Below are positions 1 through 8,502 of a stretch of DNA of 64,000 nt, piece by piece. The number at the start of each line of letters is the position of its first letter. Position 1 is the stretch's first letter. The notes beneath the pieces were generated by a model that did not search any database, was not told where the DNA came from, and saw only the letters and a program-made list of their open reading frames with translations. A program made the translations under genes and the position numbers. Origin of the DNA: Haliscomenobacter sp. (lineage in GTDB: Bacteria; Bacteroidota; Bacteroidia; Chitinophagales; Saprospiraceae); assembly GCA_016713275.1 (NCBI GenBank), contig JADJPL010000008.1, forward strand, positions 186,001 through 250,000. The letters are read 5' to 3'.

Positions 1-1
1 A

Positions 2-1171
2 CTGGAAGCCGAACTACGGCTTTCTAACCGGGATTTGGCAGCCCGGGACCAGGAACTCCGCCACATGGACGAGAAGCTGGCGGATCAAAAGGAAGCCCTG
101 GAAAAACTCCAGGAGCGGTTCCAGCAAGAGTTTGAACGGGTTGCAACCCGGCTCCTGGAAGAAAAAAGCCAAACGTTTGCCCACCAAAACCAGGAACAAC
201 TGCACTCCCTGCTGCACCCTTTGCGGGAACATATCAAATCGTTTGAAGAAGGAATTGAAAAACGGTTTGTGGAAGAAACCCGCGACCGCGTTTCCCTGAA
301 AAAGGAAATCGAACAGCTGCGCGAACTCAACCAGCAACTTAGTCAGGACGCCAACAACCTCGCGTACGCCCTGAAAGGCGGACAGAAAACCCAGGGCGAC
401 TGGGGAGAAATCCAGTTGGAGATCCTGCTCCAAAAAGCCGGCCTCTCCAAAGGCCTGCACTACGATGCCCAGTCGTCTTTTGCAGACGAAGAAGGCAAAC
501 AAAAACGGCCCGACTTCATCATTCACCTGCCCGAGGAAAAACACCTCATCATCGATTCCAAAGTCTCCCTGACGGCCTACGAACGCTACTGCAGCGCCTC
601 CGAGGCCGCAGACCGGGATAAGGCGGCAAAAGAACACCTCGAAAGCCTTCGGCGCCATATCCGCGACCTGAGCGGCAAAAACTACCAGCAATTGGGGCGC
701 CTCCATCCACCGGATTATCTGATGCTGTTTATCCCTATCGAACCCGCTTTCGCCCTGGCCATCCAAACCGACCAGCGGCTGTTCACGGAAGCCCTGGAGC
801 GAAACATCGTTCTGGTCACCACCTCTACCCTGCTGGCCACGATGCGGACGGTTTCTTTCATCTGGAAGCAGGAAAAACAGAAAAACAATGTGCTGGAAAT
901 CGCACGCCAAAGTGGCTTGCTCTACGACAAGTTTGTCGCCTTTGTGGACGACTTGAAGAGCATTGGCGCCCGGCTGGACCAGGCACAGGGCGCCTTTAAA
1001 GACGCCATGAATAAACTCCAGGATTCGCCCCGTTTTGGCGATACCCTTATTGGCCGGGCCGAGCGGATCAGGGAACTTGGCGCCAAAGCGTCCAAAAAAC
1101 TCCCCAAAGAACTGCTCGGCCCGGCTGATGAGCCGGAGGAGGCGGAATCCAGCAGCTTATCGGATACTTAG
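2..1171 (+). CDS. rmuC: DNA recombination protein RmuC, 3' part (5' end outside window)
   Basis: The frame is open from base 2, so the gene starts before the window; the TTG at 35 is an internal codon, not a convincing start. The visible ~389 residues show a charged N-terminal coiled coil (Glu/Gln/Lys-rich, to about residue 110) followed by the RmuC core. Recognisable core motifs are GDWGEIQLEILLQKAGL, then DFIIHLPEEKHLIIDSKVSL with the acidic/Lys residues of a restriction-endonuclease-like fold, then IPIEPAFALAI. RmuC family members are thought to limit inversions and recombination at short inverted repeats. That is worth noting because this window is rich in inverted repeats, but the link is only suggestive. 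The stop codon overlaps by 15 bases the stop of the convergent protease gene on the other strand. Confidence 0.9.
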   Translation: MEAELRLSNRDLAARDQELRHMDEKLADQKEALEKLQERFQQEFERVATRLLEEKSQTFAHQNQEQLHSLLHPLREHIKSFEEGIEKRFVEETRDRVSLKKEIEQLRELNQQLSQDANNLAYALKGGQKTQGDWGEIQLEILLQKAGLSKGLHYDAQSSFADEEGKQKRPDFIIHLPEEKHLIIDSKVSLTAYERYCSASEAADRDKAAKEHLESLRRHIRDLSGKNYQQLGRLHPPDYLMLFIPIEPAFALAIQTDQRLFTEALERNIVLVTTSTLLATMRTVSFIWKQEKQKNNVLEIARQSGLLYDKFVAFVDDLKSIGARLDQAQGAFKDAMNKLQDSPRFGDTLIGRAERIRELGAKASKKLPKELLGPADEPEEAESSSLSDT

Positions 1172-4100
1172 TTTCGTTTGAACTGCCTCCCTTTGATGTA
1201 CCGCCTGGAGGATATAAATTCCCGGCACAACAGCCGCCAGCCGGAGCCGGTGCGCATGCCCGCCTTCCACTGTCCACGATTGAACGATGGCCCCGTCCAT
1301 TCGGATTAACCGGATGCCTACGCTTTCGGATTGCCAGGCCGGCGGCAACGTCACCGATACTTCTTCCCGGGCTGGGTTGGGAAATACCGTCCAGGTATCC
1401 GAATCGGCAACTACCTCGCGCTCAAGAGACTCAAGCCCTTCGACAACCGTCAATCCGCCGGGAACATAGATCTCCGATTCCCCATTGCCATACCGCGCGT
1501 TAACCGATACGGCGGTTGCCGCATTCCGTTTCCAGATGCGGAAAACGTAGGGCTCGCCTATGGGCATTTCGCCCACCGTAATGGCCAGGTTTTCCCCCTG
1601 ATAGATGCCGGAACCTGCCAGTTTTCCGTTTCGGTCAAAAATCCCGATTTCGTCCAGGGGAGCCAGGAGGGCTTCCAGCCCGTCCGCGAGCAACACAACG
1701 GTAGCTTGCTGCCTGAATTCGCTTTTCAACCCAGTCCGGAAAAATGCTGCAGACTCCAGAGGAAGGGTTATAAAATCAAACGTTGTGGGAACCTTTCCAT
1801 CCATGAACGCATCCGGGTAGCGCAGGGTGTCCGCCTTTGACGTCAGGAGCCAATAGGCTTTCCCCGGGAGGAAATTCCCCAGGGTATTGATGCCGTAGGC
1901 GGGGATGTAGGCGCGTCCTTCCTGGTCTTTGATCATGATGACCGAAGGCGCGATGCTGGCGATCGCCTCAGTAAGCGGCCGGGCGGTAAGGCTCCAGAAT
2001 GGGATAATACTCCATCCGACGGGAACGGGGATTGGAGTAACCGACGGTTTGACCAGATAGCCGGTCACCCCAAGCGACGCGGTTTTATTCATTTTGGTCA
2101 TATAGCCTTTCCGCACGTCGAATTCCCCGATTTGGTTCAATGCCGTAGCCGGCGCCAGCCTGGCGCCTTTAAAGTCCTGAATCTCGTCGATGCTGGCCTT
2201 GACCGGGTCAACCAGGGCAAGGAAGTCGGGATTCTCCGGGATAACCGGCAAGCTCACCAGGTCAAAGCCCTGCTTTAACGTCAGGGTATAGAGGGAGGAG
2301 GTATCGACCAATAATTCGGCCATTTGGCTAATCCCGTTCGGAGCAAAGCGGTCGGTATGGGTATGGATTAAAGTGGGCCCCAAAGGCTGGAAGATCGCCC
2401 TGGTTTTCCACTCGCGCTGGGAAGCCAGCTGCCATACGCGGGTTTTGAAGGTTTCCCCGGCGCCGTACCCATCTTTCGCGGAAGTTCCCGGGTCGTCTCC
2501 GTAGACCATTGCCATGGCGAATTTTTCTTGCCAGCGGATGACTCCCGCACAAAACTCGGCATTCCCTTTGGTGTAGAAGAACCCGACATAATCTCCGGGA
2601 CGTATAGGCTGGCCTCCAATATTCGTTTCCACATCCGGCGGAATCAGCACCATATGGGTAGCGCCGGAAGAGGTCATTCCCCACTCCGACGGAGGGCGGT
2701 TCGCGGCCTGCGTTAGGGCAATTTCCACGGTATACCCATCATTCCATTGCAGAACGGCCAATCCGGTCCGGGGAGTTTCGTCCGGATTCGGAACACAGGT
2801 AAAGTCCACAGGAATCGGGGTATTTCCGGTCTTGGGCCCTTGGCTCGGATCGGCCTTGGTAATCCAGGAAGGCTTGCTGAGCACGTTCCACCCGGGACCG
2901 CTATTGATCAGCAAGCGGTAAACGCCCCCGGCGGCAGAGAAATTCATTGTGTCCGTCTCCGTCCGTTTTCCAACCTGAACGACGCTCAGGGTTCGGGTCA
3001 GATACCCCGATTTAAACGTAACCGACCCCGTTCTGGGATAAACGTCCGAATTGGGGAGCGCGCTAACCTGCAGGGTAGACTTGCCGGCAGATCCGCTGCG
3101 CTGCGATACGTTCAGCCAGGGTTGATCCGGCGCTGCCGTCCAGCTTTGGCTTGCATTCAACTCCACGGGAGCTGCTTTTCCATCAAAGGGGAGTTCCAGG
3201 GATGCCGGCGCGATGGTCAGCGTAAGCGTACCCGTCACTAGAAGGGTATAATCTTCGACATCCCTGTAGTCGTTGGTGGCGCATGGCGAAGGATAGCTCT
3301 TGGTGTCCATACTGATCCGGATACGGGTCTCCCCGGAGGAAAGCGCATCCGGGAGCTGCCAGGCGGCGCTGAGCGCTTTGGTATTTAGTTCGCTGCCCTG
3401 GAAGATGGCCTCCCCGGCGTCGTCAAAATCGCGATCCCGGTTCAGATCGGCCCATACCCTCCAGTACACGGTGCGGGTAGTTTCGCTGGAGGTTTTGCCG
3501 GGAACCAGATTCATGGTCAGGTACCCTCCGGGCGCAACCTCCGCCTTGATGGCGGTGAAGTCCTTGTACCCATAATTATTATCGGAACTATTTCGAATGC
3601 TGCCAAGGGACACTTCCTGAATAAACGTGCGCAGGGAATTGCCGTAGCTCAGGCAATAGGTTTCCTTGCAGCCCAGGGTGGACGCTTCGAGGATAGGAGA
3701 CCACTCCGACTGGCTTTCGGGGCAGGCCAACTGAACGCGGAATTCGTAGGCGGTACAAGGCTTCCGGTTAACCATCACGATCCGGTTGGCGCTCCAGTTG
3801 GGGATCTCCGTCCACGCCGTTTTCCCTTTTTCCCGGTAAGCTACCTTGTAATAGGCAGACGGGACGGTGGTGGCAGTCCATTCAAAGACCAGGTGGGCAA
3901 GGCCCGCATCGGATATCCAAACGCTATCCGGAGGCGAGCACCCCAAAGGAGCGCCTTCCACCGTAAACGAAACGAAGGAAGCATACTTTTCGTTTCCGAC
4001 TAACTGGTAGGCCGCTGCGCTATTCGCAAGGTAATACAGGTCCAGTTTATAGGTGTTTTCCGGGAGGAGCAGAGCGGGGTTGGAGAACTCCAGGAGTCCG

Positions 4101-4819
4101 GCCAGGGGCTGTCCGGGGGCCAGGGTGTCTTTAATGGTCTTAATACCCAGGGTGGAAAGCTCTTCGTTGAGGCTATTGAAAACGACCGCCTTCAGTTTGC
4201 CGGTAAACGGCGCGTTTCCACTGTTGACCACCTGAGCCGTAACCGTAAATGGTTTCGCTGCTTTCACCGGGTTCGGGGAGAAGAACAAGGGCGAACTGAG
4301 CGACAAGCTTTTGGTAATGGACACCGAATCGGAGCACGTCAGATACGTCCGGTACTCCTTATAAATGGCATTCATACGGGCATATTGCCCGGAACTCAAC
4401 CGGTTTCGGCAAGTGGACCGGGAATACGACATCACGTTGTGTACATCCGGGCGGAACGCGGCGCCCTTGGCGTCCCGGGTAACGCCAATATATTCGCAAT
4501 TCGCATTGACCTGGTACTCCAGGCATCCAGCGCCAAGGAGCCCTGGATCGGCAGGCGTATCGCAAATATAATCCCCTGCCGTCAGGCAATTGGACCCGTC
4601 CACGAACTCGTCGGTTCCTGGCAGTTTGGAGGGGCAGTTCGAAGACCCGTGCGTATGAAGCAGCCCGAAAAAGTGCCCCATTTCGTGGGTCAGGGTGGCG
4701 TTGAGCAGCAACCCATCGTCCATGACGATCAAATCGGGTTGTCCGCTGCCGGGAAGGTAGGTATATCCCCTACCCCACCCCTTCAATGGTGTTGACGCAA
4801 TAGATGTTGATGACGCCAT
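1157..4819 (-). CDS. Secreted M43-type (cytophagalysin-like) metalloprotease, main C-terminal fragment
   Basis: This is the larger part of a gene whose first ~155 codons lie in another frame (next entry); the intact protein would be about 1,360 residues. The zinc-protease signature HEMGHFFGLLH (HExxHxxGxxH) lies near position 4,690-4,650, typical of the pappalysin/cytophagalysin group. Downstream come a CARDB-like domain (VVNSGNAPF region), an FN3-like domain, a GEVED-type domain ending DYRDVEDYTLLV, and a BACON-like beta-sandwich (QPWLNVSQRSGSAG). A long region without a recognised domain follows, then a T9SS type A sorting domain starting at WTVFPNPAREEVSV and ending KLSIR. Inferred role: protease exported by SPI plus T9SS and attached to, or released from, the cell surface. 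The codons before about 4,780 in this frame are out of register, so the apparent N-terminus is not the true start. Confidence is high for family, moderate for substrate class. Confidence 0.85.
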   Translation of the reverse strand: MASSTSIASTPLKGWGRGYTYLPGSGQPDLIVMDDGLLLNATLTHEMGHFFGLLHTHGSSNCPSKLPGTDEFVDGSNCLTAGDYICDTPADPGLLGAGCLEYQVNANCEYIGVTRDAKGAAFRPDVHNVMSYSRSTCRNRLSSGQYARMNAIYKEYRTYLTCSDSVSITKSLSLSSPLFFSPNPVKAAKPFTVTAQVVNSGNAPFTGKLKAVVFNSLNEELSTLGIKTIKDTLAPGQPLAGLLEFSNPALLLPENTYKLDLYYLANSAAAYQLVGNEKYASFVSFTVEGAPLGCSPPDSVWISDAGLAHLVFEWTATTVPSAYYKVAYREKGKTAWTEIPNWSANRIVMVNRKPCTAYEFRVQLACPESQSEWSPILEASTLGCKETYCLSYGNSLRTFIQEVSLGSIRNSSDNNYGYKDFTAIKAEVAPGGYLTMNLVPGKTSSETTRTVYWRVWADLNRDRDFDDAGEAIFQGSELNTKALSAAWQLPDALSSGETRIRISMDTKSYPSPCATNDYRDVEDYTLLVTGTLTLTIAPASLELPFDGKAAPVELNASQSWTAAPDQPWLNVSQRSGSAGKSTLQVSALPNSDVYPRTGSVTFKSGYLTRTLSVVQVGKRTETDTMNFSAAGGVYRLLINSGPGWNVLSKPSWITKADPSQGPKTGNTPIPVDFTCVPNPDETPRTGLAVLQWNDGYTVEIALTQAANRPPSEWGMTSSGATHMVLIPPDVETNIGGQPIRPGDYVGFFYTKGNAEFCAGVIRWQEKFAMAMVYGDDPGTSAKDGYGAGETFKTRVWQLASQREWKTRAIFQPLGPTLIHTHTDRFAPNGISQMAELLVDTSSLYTLTLKQGFDLVSLPVIPENPDFLALVDPVKASIDEIQDFKGARLAPATALNQIGEFDVRKGYMTKMNKTASLGVTGYLVKPSVTPIPVPVGWSIIPFWSLTARPLTEAIASIAPSVIMIKDQEGRAYIPAYGINTLGNFLPGKAYWLLTSKADTLRYPDAFMDGKVPTTFDFITLPLESAAFFRTGLKSEFRQQATVVLLADGLEALLAPLDEIGIFDRNGKLAGSGIYQGENLAITVGEMPIGEPYVFRIWKRNAATAVSVNARYGNGESEIYVPGGLTVVEGLESLEREVVADSDTWTVFPNPAREEVSVTLPPAWQSESVGIRLIRMDGAIVQSWTVEGGHAHRLRLAAVVPGIYILQAVHQREAVQTKLSIR

Positions 4820-5249
4820 CTACATAGCTTTTGGCTACCAGGTTTTTCTGCTGGGAGATAAAAAAGTTGGCCAAATTACTATCGTCGATAAATTTGGGCT
4901 CCGAACACTGAAAGAATTGCAACCCTGCGTACTGAAAATAATTATTCATGATTACCACGGCCTGATTCACATTCCCCAGGGAAAGGGAAGTACCCCCGGA
5001 AGACGTGCGCACAATGTGGAACTGAACCGGCAACGATGCCGAAGCGGTGCGCAATCCGAATTCATCGAGAAACCGGGCCTCGTGTTCCCTCAAGCGATCC
5101 AGGTCTTGCCGCATTTTTTGTCCAAAGGCCTCCCCTCCAAGGGTTCCACATCCTGGCTCTTGAGCCAGCAGCGGCAAAGGGACGAGGAAAAGCGCCATCC
5201 AAAACGCGCAAATAAAGTGTTTCATCGGGTGGTAAGTTGTCTTCTTCAT
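4770..5249 (-). CDS. M43-type metalloprotease, N-terminal fragment (frameshifted)
   Basis: This reading frame carries the signal peptide (MKHFICAFWMALFLVPLPLL, then AQ) and the start of the protease domain, ending INIYCVNTIEGVG at a TAG stop. The neighbouring frame continues with RGYTYLPGSG, exactly what M43 enzymes have after this strand. One surplus base in the C runs at 4,773-4,776 or 4,778-4,781 (plus strand) would account for the break; removing it gives IEGVGRGYTYLPG. Two starts are possible, 5,249 and 5,225; the second puts the signal peptide at the very N-terminus. Either a sequencing indel or a recent inactivating mutation is possible, and the sequence alone does not decide. Confidence 0.8.
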   Translation of the reverse strand: MKKTTYHPMKHFICAFWMALFLVPLPLLAQEPGCGTLGGEAFGQKMRQDLDRLREHEARFLDEFGLRTASASLPVQFHIVRTSSGGTSLSLGNVNQAVVIMNNYFQYAGLQFFQCSEPKFIDDSNLANFFISQQKNLVAKSYVDGVINIYCVNTIEGVG

Positions 5250-5758
5250 TTTCTATTACTATTTGGGGTTATAAATCCATGGGCTTTTGACAAAAACAGG
5301 ACACGCTTTACATCCGCTTTTCAGCCAGACATAACGGCAACACATTGCCAGGAGACGGTATCTGCCACCTCCCCCAAGAGGGCGTCGCGTCAAATACCAT
5401 ACCCCGGAACAACTCCTGGTTCAGGTTGTAGAGCGTGGGCCTTCGTTTCGTTTTGAAAAACGACGAACAGCCCGTTCATCGATGGGAAAAGGAAACAGAT
5501 CGTTTCATGCGTAGCTCGCCTCACAGAATACGTCTTCTTTTGGGGCTTTTTTTACTGGCGCCCCGGAAAAAAGAAGGGGAAGGGGAATACATAGTAATAC
5601 TAAAACTATACCGGCTTGAAGGAGAATGGCGACGCGCTAGACCGGCGTACCCTTAAGTATGAAATCAAAATTATATATATTGGTTCACATATACAAATTT
5701 TTTTTCACTCTACAAGGCATGGCAAAATCCTGGAGTTCACTCTGGATAAGTGTAAGGT
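5250..5758. other. 509-base intergenic stretch without a recognised gene
   Basis: This lies between the 5' end of the metalloprotease and the 3' end of the esterase, both on the minus strand, so it should hold the protease promoter close to 5,250-5,350. Short frames occur on both strands but none has a family signature, a plausible signal peptide or good coding character. No convincing hairpin terminator or clean Bacteroidota promoter (TTTG / TAnnTTTG) was found. The right half is markedly AT-richer than its surroundings. Confidence 0.4.
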
Positions 5759-6670
5759 TTATTTCCACCAGGTTTCGGATTCTTCCTGGAGAAACCGGTT
5801 TTCGCGTACATACAGTTGAAGAAATCGAAAAAAGGCATCGAGGTAGTCGAACAGCGGTTTGTCCGCCCAGCCATGCCCTCCGTTGAGCCCTCTGACCAAT
5901 TGATAGGGCTTCTCCAGGGCGCGCAATCGGGCAGCGATGCTCCCTGCGCCATGCAGCATCAAATACCCCGGCTGATCCGGGGAGCAATAATGATGGGAAG
6001 CGCTTCCGTAAGGCACGAGGGGGTCGTCTACCCCGTGGAACAAAAGCGACGGGATTGCATTCTCGTGGGTGATCCATTCGAGATGCATGATGGCAGGGGC
6101 CATCCCTACAACTGCGGCATAGCGAAACCCCGCAGGGAGGACGGGTTCGGGCCAGAAGGCGGCGTGCAAAACCGCCTCGGCGCCGGCGCTGCTGCCACAA
6201 AGGACGATTCTGGGCACAGGAATTCCTGCGCTTTCCACATATTGAAGGGCGTAGGCCGTGGCGTCCCAAATGTCTTCTGCTGCTTTGCGGAAGGTTTCGG
6301 CCTTCACGGACGCTTGTTGGTCGCATCCGAACGACCGGCCTTTCATCGAAAGACGGTAAGATACGTTCATGACCCAAATGCCCCTTTGGGCCAACTTGCG
6401 GGCAAACTGTACATAACGGGGATCGTCGCGCCGGCCCTCTGAAAAACCGCCTCCATGCACAAAGAGTACCAGGAACTCAGGGGCCGCAGATTCCCCTGCC
6501 GGTTCATACCAATCCACGCCCAGATCTTCCCCATCTTTTTGGGCATAGGTAGCTGAAAAAGAGCGAACTGCCCCAGGCAGCGTTCGAAACCCCTGGACGT
6601 CGTCTGGCTCCGGGCTCAGGGACAACGCGGCGCGCAAGGTATTCCACCAGTTTTGCAAGGAGTTGGCCAT
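5759..6670 (-). CDS. Alpha/beta-hydrolase esterase (carboxylesterase / kynurenine formamidase-like)
   Basis: A 303-residue protein with the layout of the HSL/BD-FAE-type esterases. The oxyanion-hole motif HGGG sits in LFVHGGGFSEG. The nucleophile elbow is GSSAG with Ser161 as likely nucleophile. An Asp follows in DDPLVPYG, and the catalytic His is in the C-terminal NGGHGW. There is no signal peptide, so a cytoplasmic enzyme is expected. It probably hydrolyses a short acyl ester or amide; the substrate cannot be told from sequence. It starts 90 bases from the divergent regulator gene, and the shared spacer 6,671-6,760 must carry both promoters. No operon partner is seen downstream, where a 509-base gap follows. 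Confidence 0.82.
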   Translation of the reverse strand: MANSLQNWWNTLRAALSLSPEPDDVQGFRTLPGAVRSFSATYAQKDGEDLGVDWYEPAGESAAPEFLVLFVHGGGFSEGRRDDPRYVQFARKLAQRGIWVMNVSYRLSMKGRSFGCDQQASVKAETFRKAAEDIWDATAYALQYVESAGIPVPRIVLCGSSAGAEAVLHAAFWPEPVLPAGFRYAAVVGMAPAIMHLEWITHENAIPSLLFHGVDDPLVPYGSASHHYCSPDQPGYLMLHGAGSIAARLRALEKPYQLVRGLNGGHGWADKPLFDYLDAFFRFLQLYVRENRFLQEESETWWK

Positions 6671-6760
6671 GAATAAAATTCCTTGATACAGTCAAAGAGA
6701 GTTTTGGTATATTTTCCCCACAAAAGAATTAAAGGTTTCACAGGTTTCCTAATTTTTAAA

Positions 6761-7492
6761 ATGAGGAAGAACATTTTGGATCTGCGACCTTGGGCTACAG
6801 CGCTGGTTTTAAGCTGGATAGGTATAGGTCAGCTCTCGGCTTCCGAATCCCCCAGGGTCTTCCATTTCGACAAAAAGACCTACCAGGCGCATAACCAAAA
6901 TTGGTCTATCGCCCAAGACGATCAGGGAATCCTGTACTTCGGCAACACCGATGGGCTTCTGGAATACGATGGCTCTACCTGGGATTTACATCCATTTCCC
7001 CGCAACCAACCCGTCCGGTCCGTTGCTTATGAGGCCAATCGCATTTATGCGGGAGGCTATGAGGAGTTTGGGTTTTGGGAAAAAAACAGCTGGGGCCAGA
7101 TGCAGTATACGTCCCTCTCCAAACGCATTCCGCAATCCCAGATGAGCCGTCAGGAAATCTGGCACATTCTGGTGACGTCCAAGGGCGTATTCTTCCAATC
7201 TTTCGGGGCGATTTACCTTTACGAAAATCAAAACGTTCGCAAAATAGAACTGCCAGGGAATATCATGTTCCTTCACGAGATCAACGGGCAAATCCTGGCG
7301 CCGGTCCTTGGTTCCGGGATATTCGCCTGGTCGGCCGCCGAAACCTGGAGTTTGTTGCCAGGTAGTGCGATTTTCGCCGATAAAACGATCCAGGTACTTC
7401 TGGCAGATCCGGGCGGCATGCTGGCAGGGACAAAAGAAGCTGGTTTCTTCCGGTACAACGGCAGGGAATTTTACGATGTGAACACCCGATGA
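6761..7492 (+). CDS. Sensor/regulator (propeller + Y_Y_Y + LuxR HTH), N-terminal fragment
   Basis: First of three frames that together make one protein of roughly 950 residues. The start is put at the ATG at 6,761 because a hydrophobic signal/anchor (WATALVLSWIGIGQLSAS) follows at once. The remainder is two-component-regulator-propeller type blades (YFGNTDGLLEYDGSTW, IYAGGYEEFGFWEKN). It ends VNTR then TGA, with an ATGA overlap to the next frame. The ATGA could look like translational coupling, but the propeller simply carries on in the next frame. The three pieces together match the single-chain Bacteroidota regulators that combine a periplasmic ligand-binding propeller with a cytoplasmic HTH. 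Its position just upstream of the glycan locus suggests it senses a glycan breakdown product. Confidence 0.75.
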   Translation: MRKNILDLRPWATALVLSWIGIGQLSASESPRVFHFDKKTYQAHNQNWSIAQDDQGILYFGNTDGLLEYDGSTWDLHPFPRNQPVRSVAYEANRIYAGGYEEFGFWEKNSWGQMQYTSLSKRIPQSQMSRQEIWHILVTSKGVFFQSFGAIYLYENQNVRKIELPGNIMFLHEINGQILAPVLGSGIFAWSAAETWSLLPGSAIFADKTIQVLLADPGGMLAGTKEAGFFRYNGREFYDVNTR

Positions 7493-8502
7493 ACGGCCGG
7501 CTTACCAGTTTCCAGGTCAATAAAGCCATCCGCCTGAAGGATGGCCGCATTGCCGTAGGCACCATTCTCAACGGATTGTACCTGCTGGAACCTAACCGGC
7601 CAAATTTTCTGCATTTTAATCGTTCCCGGCAGCTCCAAAACAACACGGTGCTTTCCTTAATGGAAGACCAGCAAGGCAACGTATGGGCTGGGCTTGACCA
7701 GGGAATCGACATGATCGCCTTCAGCGATCCCCTCGAATACTATGAAGACACCCAGGGGAAAATTGGAACGGTTTACGCTGCCGCATTGCATGAAGGGAAA
7801 TTGTTTCTGGGAACCAACCAGGGGTTGTTTTATCAATCCTTTTCCAGTAACGCCCGGGAAGCGCAAGGATTCACCCTGGTTCCGGGTACCCAGGGCCAGG
7901 TTTGGCAACTCCTGGAAGTAGACGGCGAACTGATCTGTGGGCACAATCAGGGTACGTTCCTTATTCGAAATCTCAACGCCAAAAGCATCAGCCCGGTGAC
8001 CGGAGGCTGGCATCTGGTCCGGTGGCCCGGAAAACCTAACCGGATGCTTCAGGCCACGTATACCGGCATTGCCATTTTCGACAAGAACCCGGATGGCAAG
8101 TGGTCCTTTTCCGGCAAATTGAACGAATTATCCAATTACCCCATCCGACGCATCCTCCCCGACTCCAGAGGCAACCTCTGGGCCGTAAACCCTTACGAGG
8201 GGGCTTTCCGCTTAATGTTATCTCCGGAAGGAGACGCTGTTTTAAAGATAGACACCATCAACAGGGCATCCGGGCTAAAGGGGGATTATAGCCTGGATTT
8301 GTTCCTCGACCAGAAGCAACCCCTCATCTGGTCTAATGACCGGTATTTTTTTTGGAATGAATCCTCCCGATTTTGCCAACCCTACACCTTAGGAAATCCG
8401 GAAGAAAATGGACTCCACAAGGAAAAAGAATCCGGAAGCCAAACGGAGAAGAGTTTATCATCCTCCCACAACGAATTGGCTGGATCCAAAAAGGCCGGTT
8501 GA
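7489..8502 (+). CDS. Sensor/regulator, middle fragment (propeller blades)
   Basis: Continues the propeller of the preceding frame: DGRIAVGTILNGLYLLEPN, NTVLSLMEDQQGNVWAGLDQGIDMI and LFLGTNQGLFYQS are typical Reg_prop blades. The register seems correct from 7,489 up to about 8,405. After that the frame reads low-complexity Glu/Lys/Ser (EENGLHKEKESGSQTEKSLSSS), while the frame one base earlier gives sensible sequence, so a second single-base shift lies between about 8,405 and 8,450. Both shifts are of the same sense (one base missing). The protein piece has no start signal of its own, and it is not likely to work alone. Confidence 0.7.
   Translation: MNGRLTSFQVNKAIRLKDGRIAVGTILNGLYLLEPNRPNFLHFNRSRQLQNNTVLSLMEDQQGNVWAGLDQGIDMIAFSDPLEYYEDTQGKIGTVYAAALHEGKLFLGTNQGLFYQSFSSNAREAQGFTLVPGTQGQVWQLLEVDGELICGHNQGTFLIRNLNAKSISPVTGGWHLVRWPGKPNRMLQATYTGIAIFDKNPDGKWSFSGKLNELSNYPIRRILPDSRGNLWAVNPYEGAFRLMLSPEGDAVLKIDTINRASGLKGDYSLDLFLDQKQPLIWSNDRYFFWNESSRFCQPYTLGNPEENGLHKEKESGSQTEKSLSSSHNELAGSKKAG

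Noticed and set aside
14..910. Minus-strand 298-codon frame opposite rmuC
   Set aside because: The plus-strand RmuC motifs are clear, and the antisense product is Phe/Gly/Gln-rich without any recognised domain.
7460..7500. Programmed frameshift or translational coupling (ATGA overlap) in the regulator
   Set aside because: No slippery heptamer or downstream structure is evident, the propeller fold simply continues, and a second unrelated break follows in the same gene.
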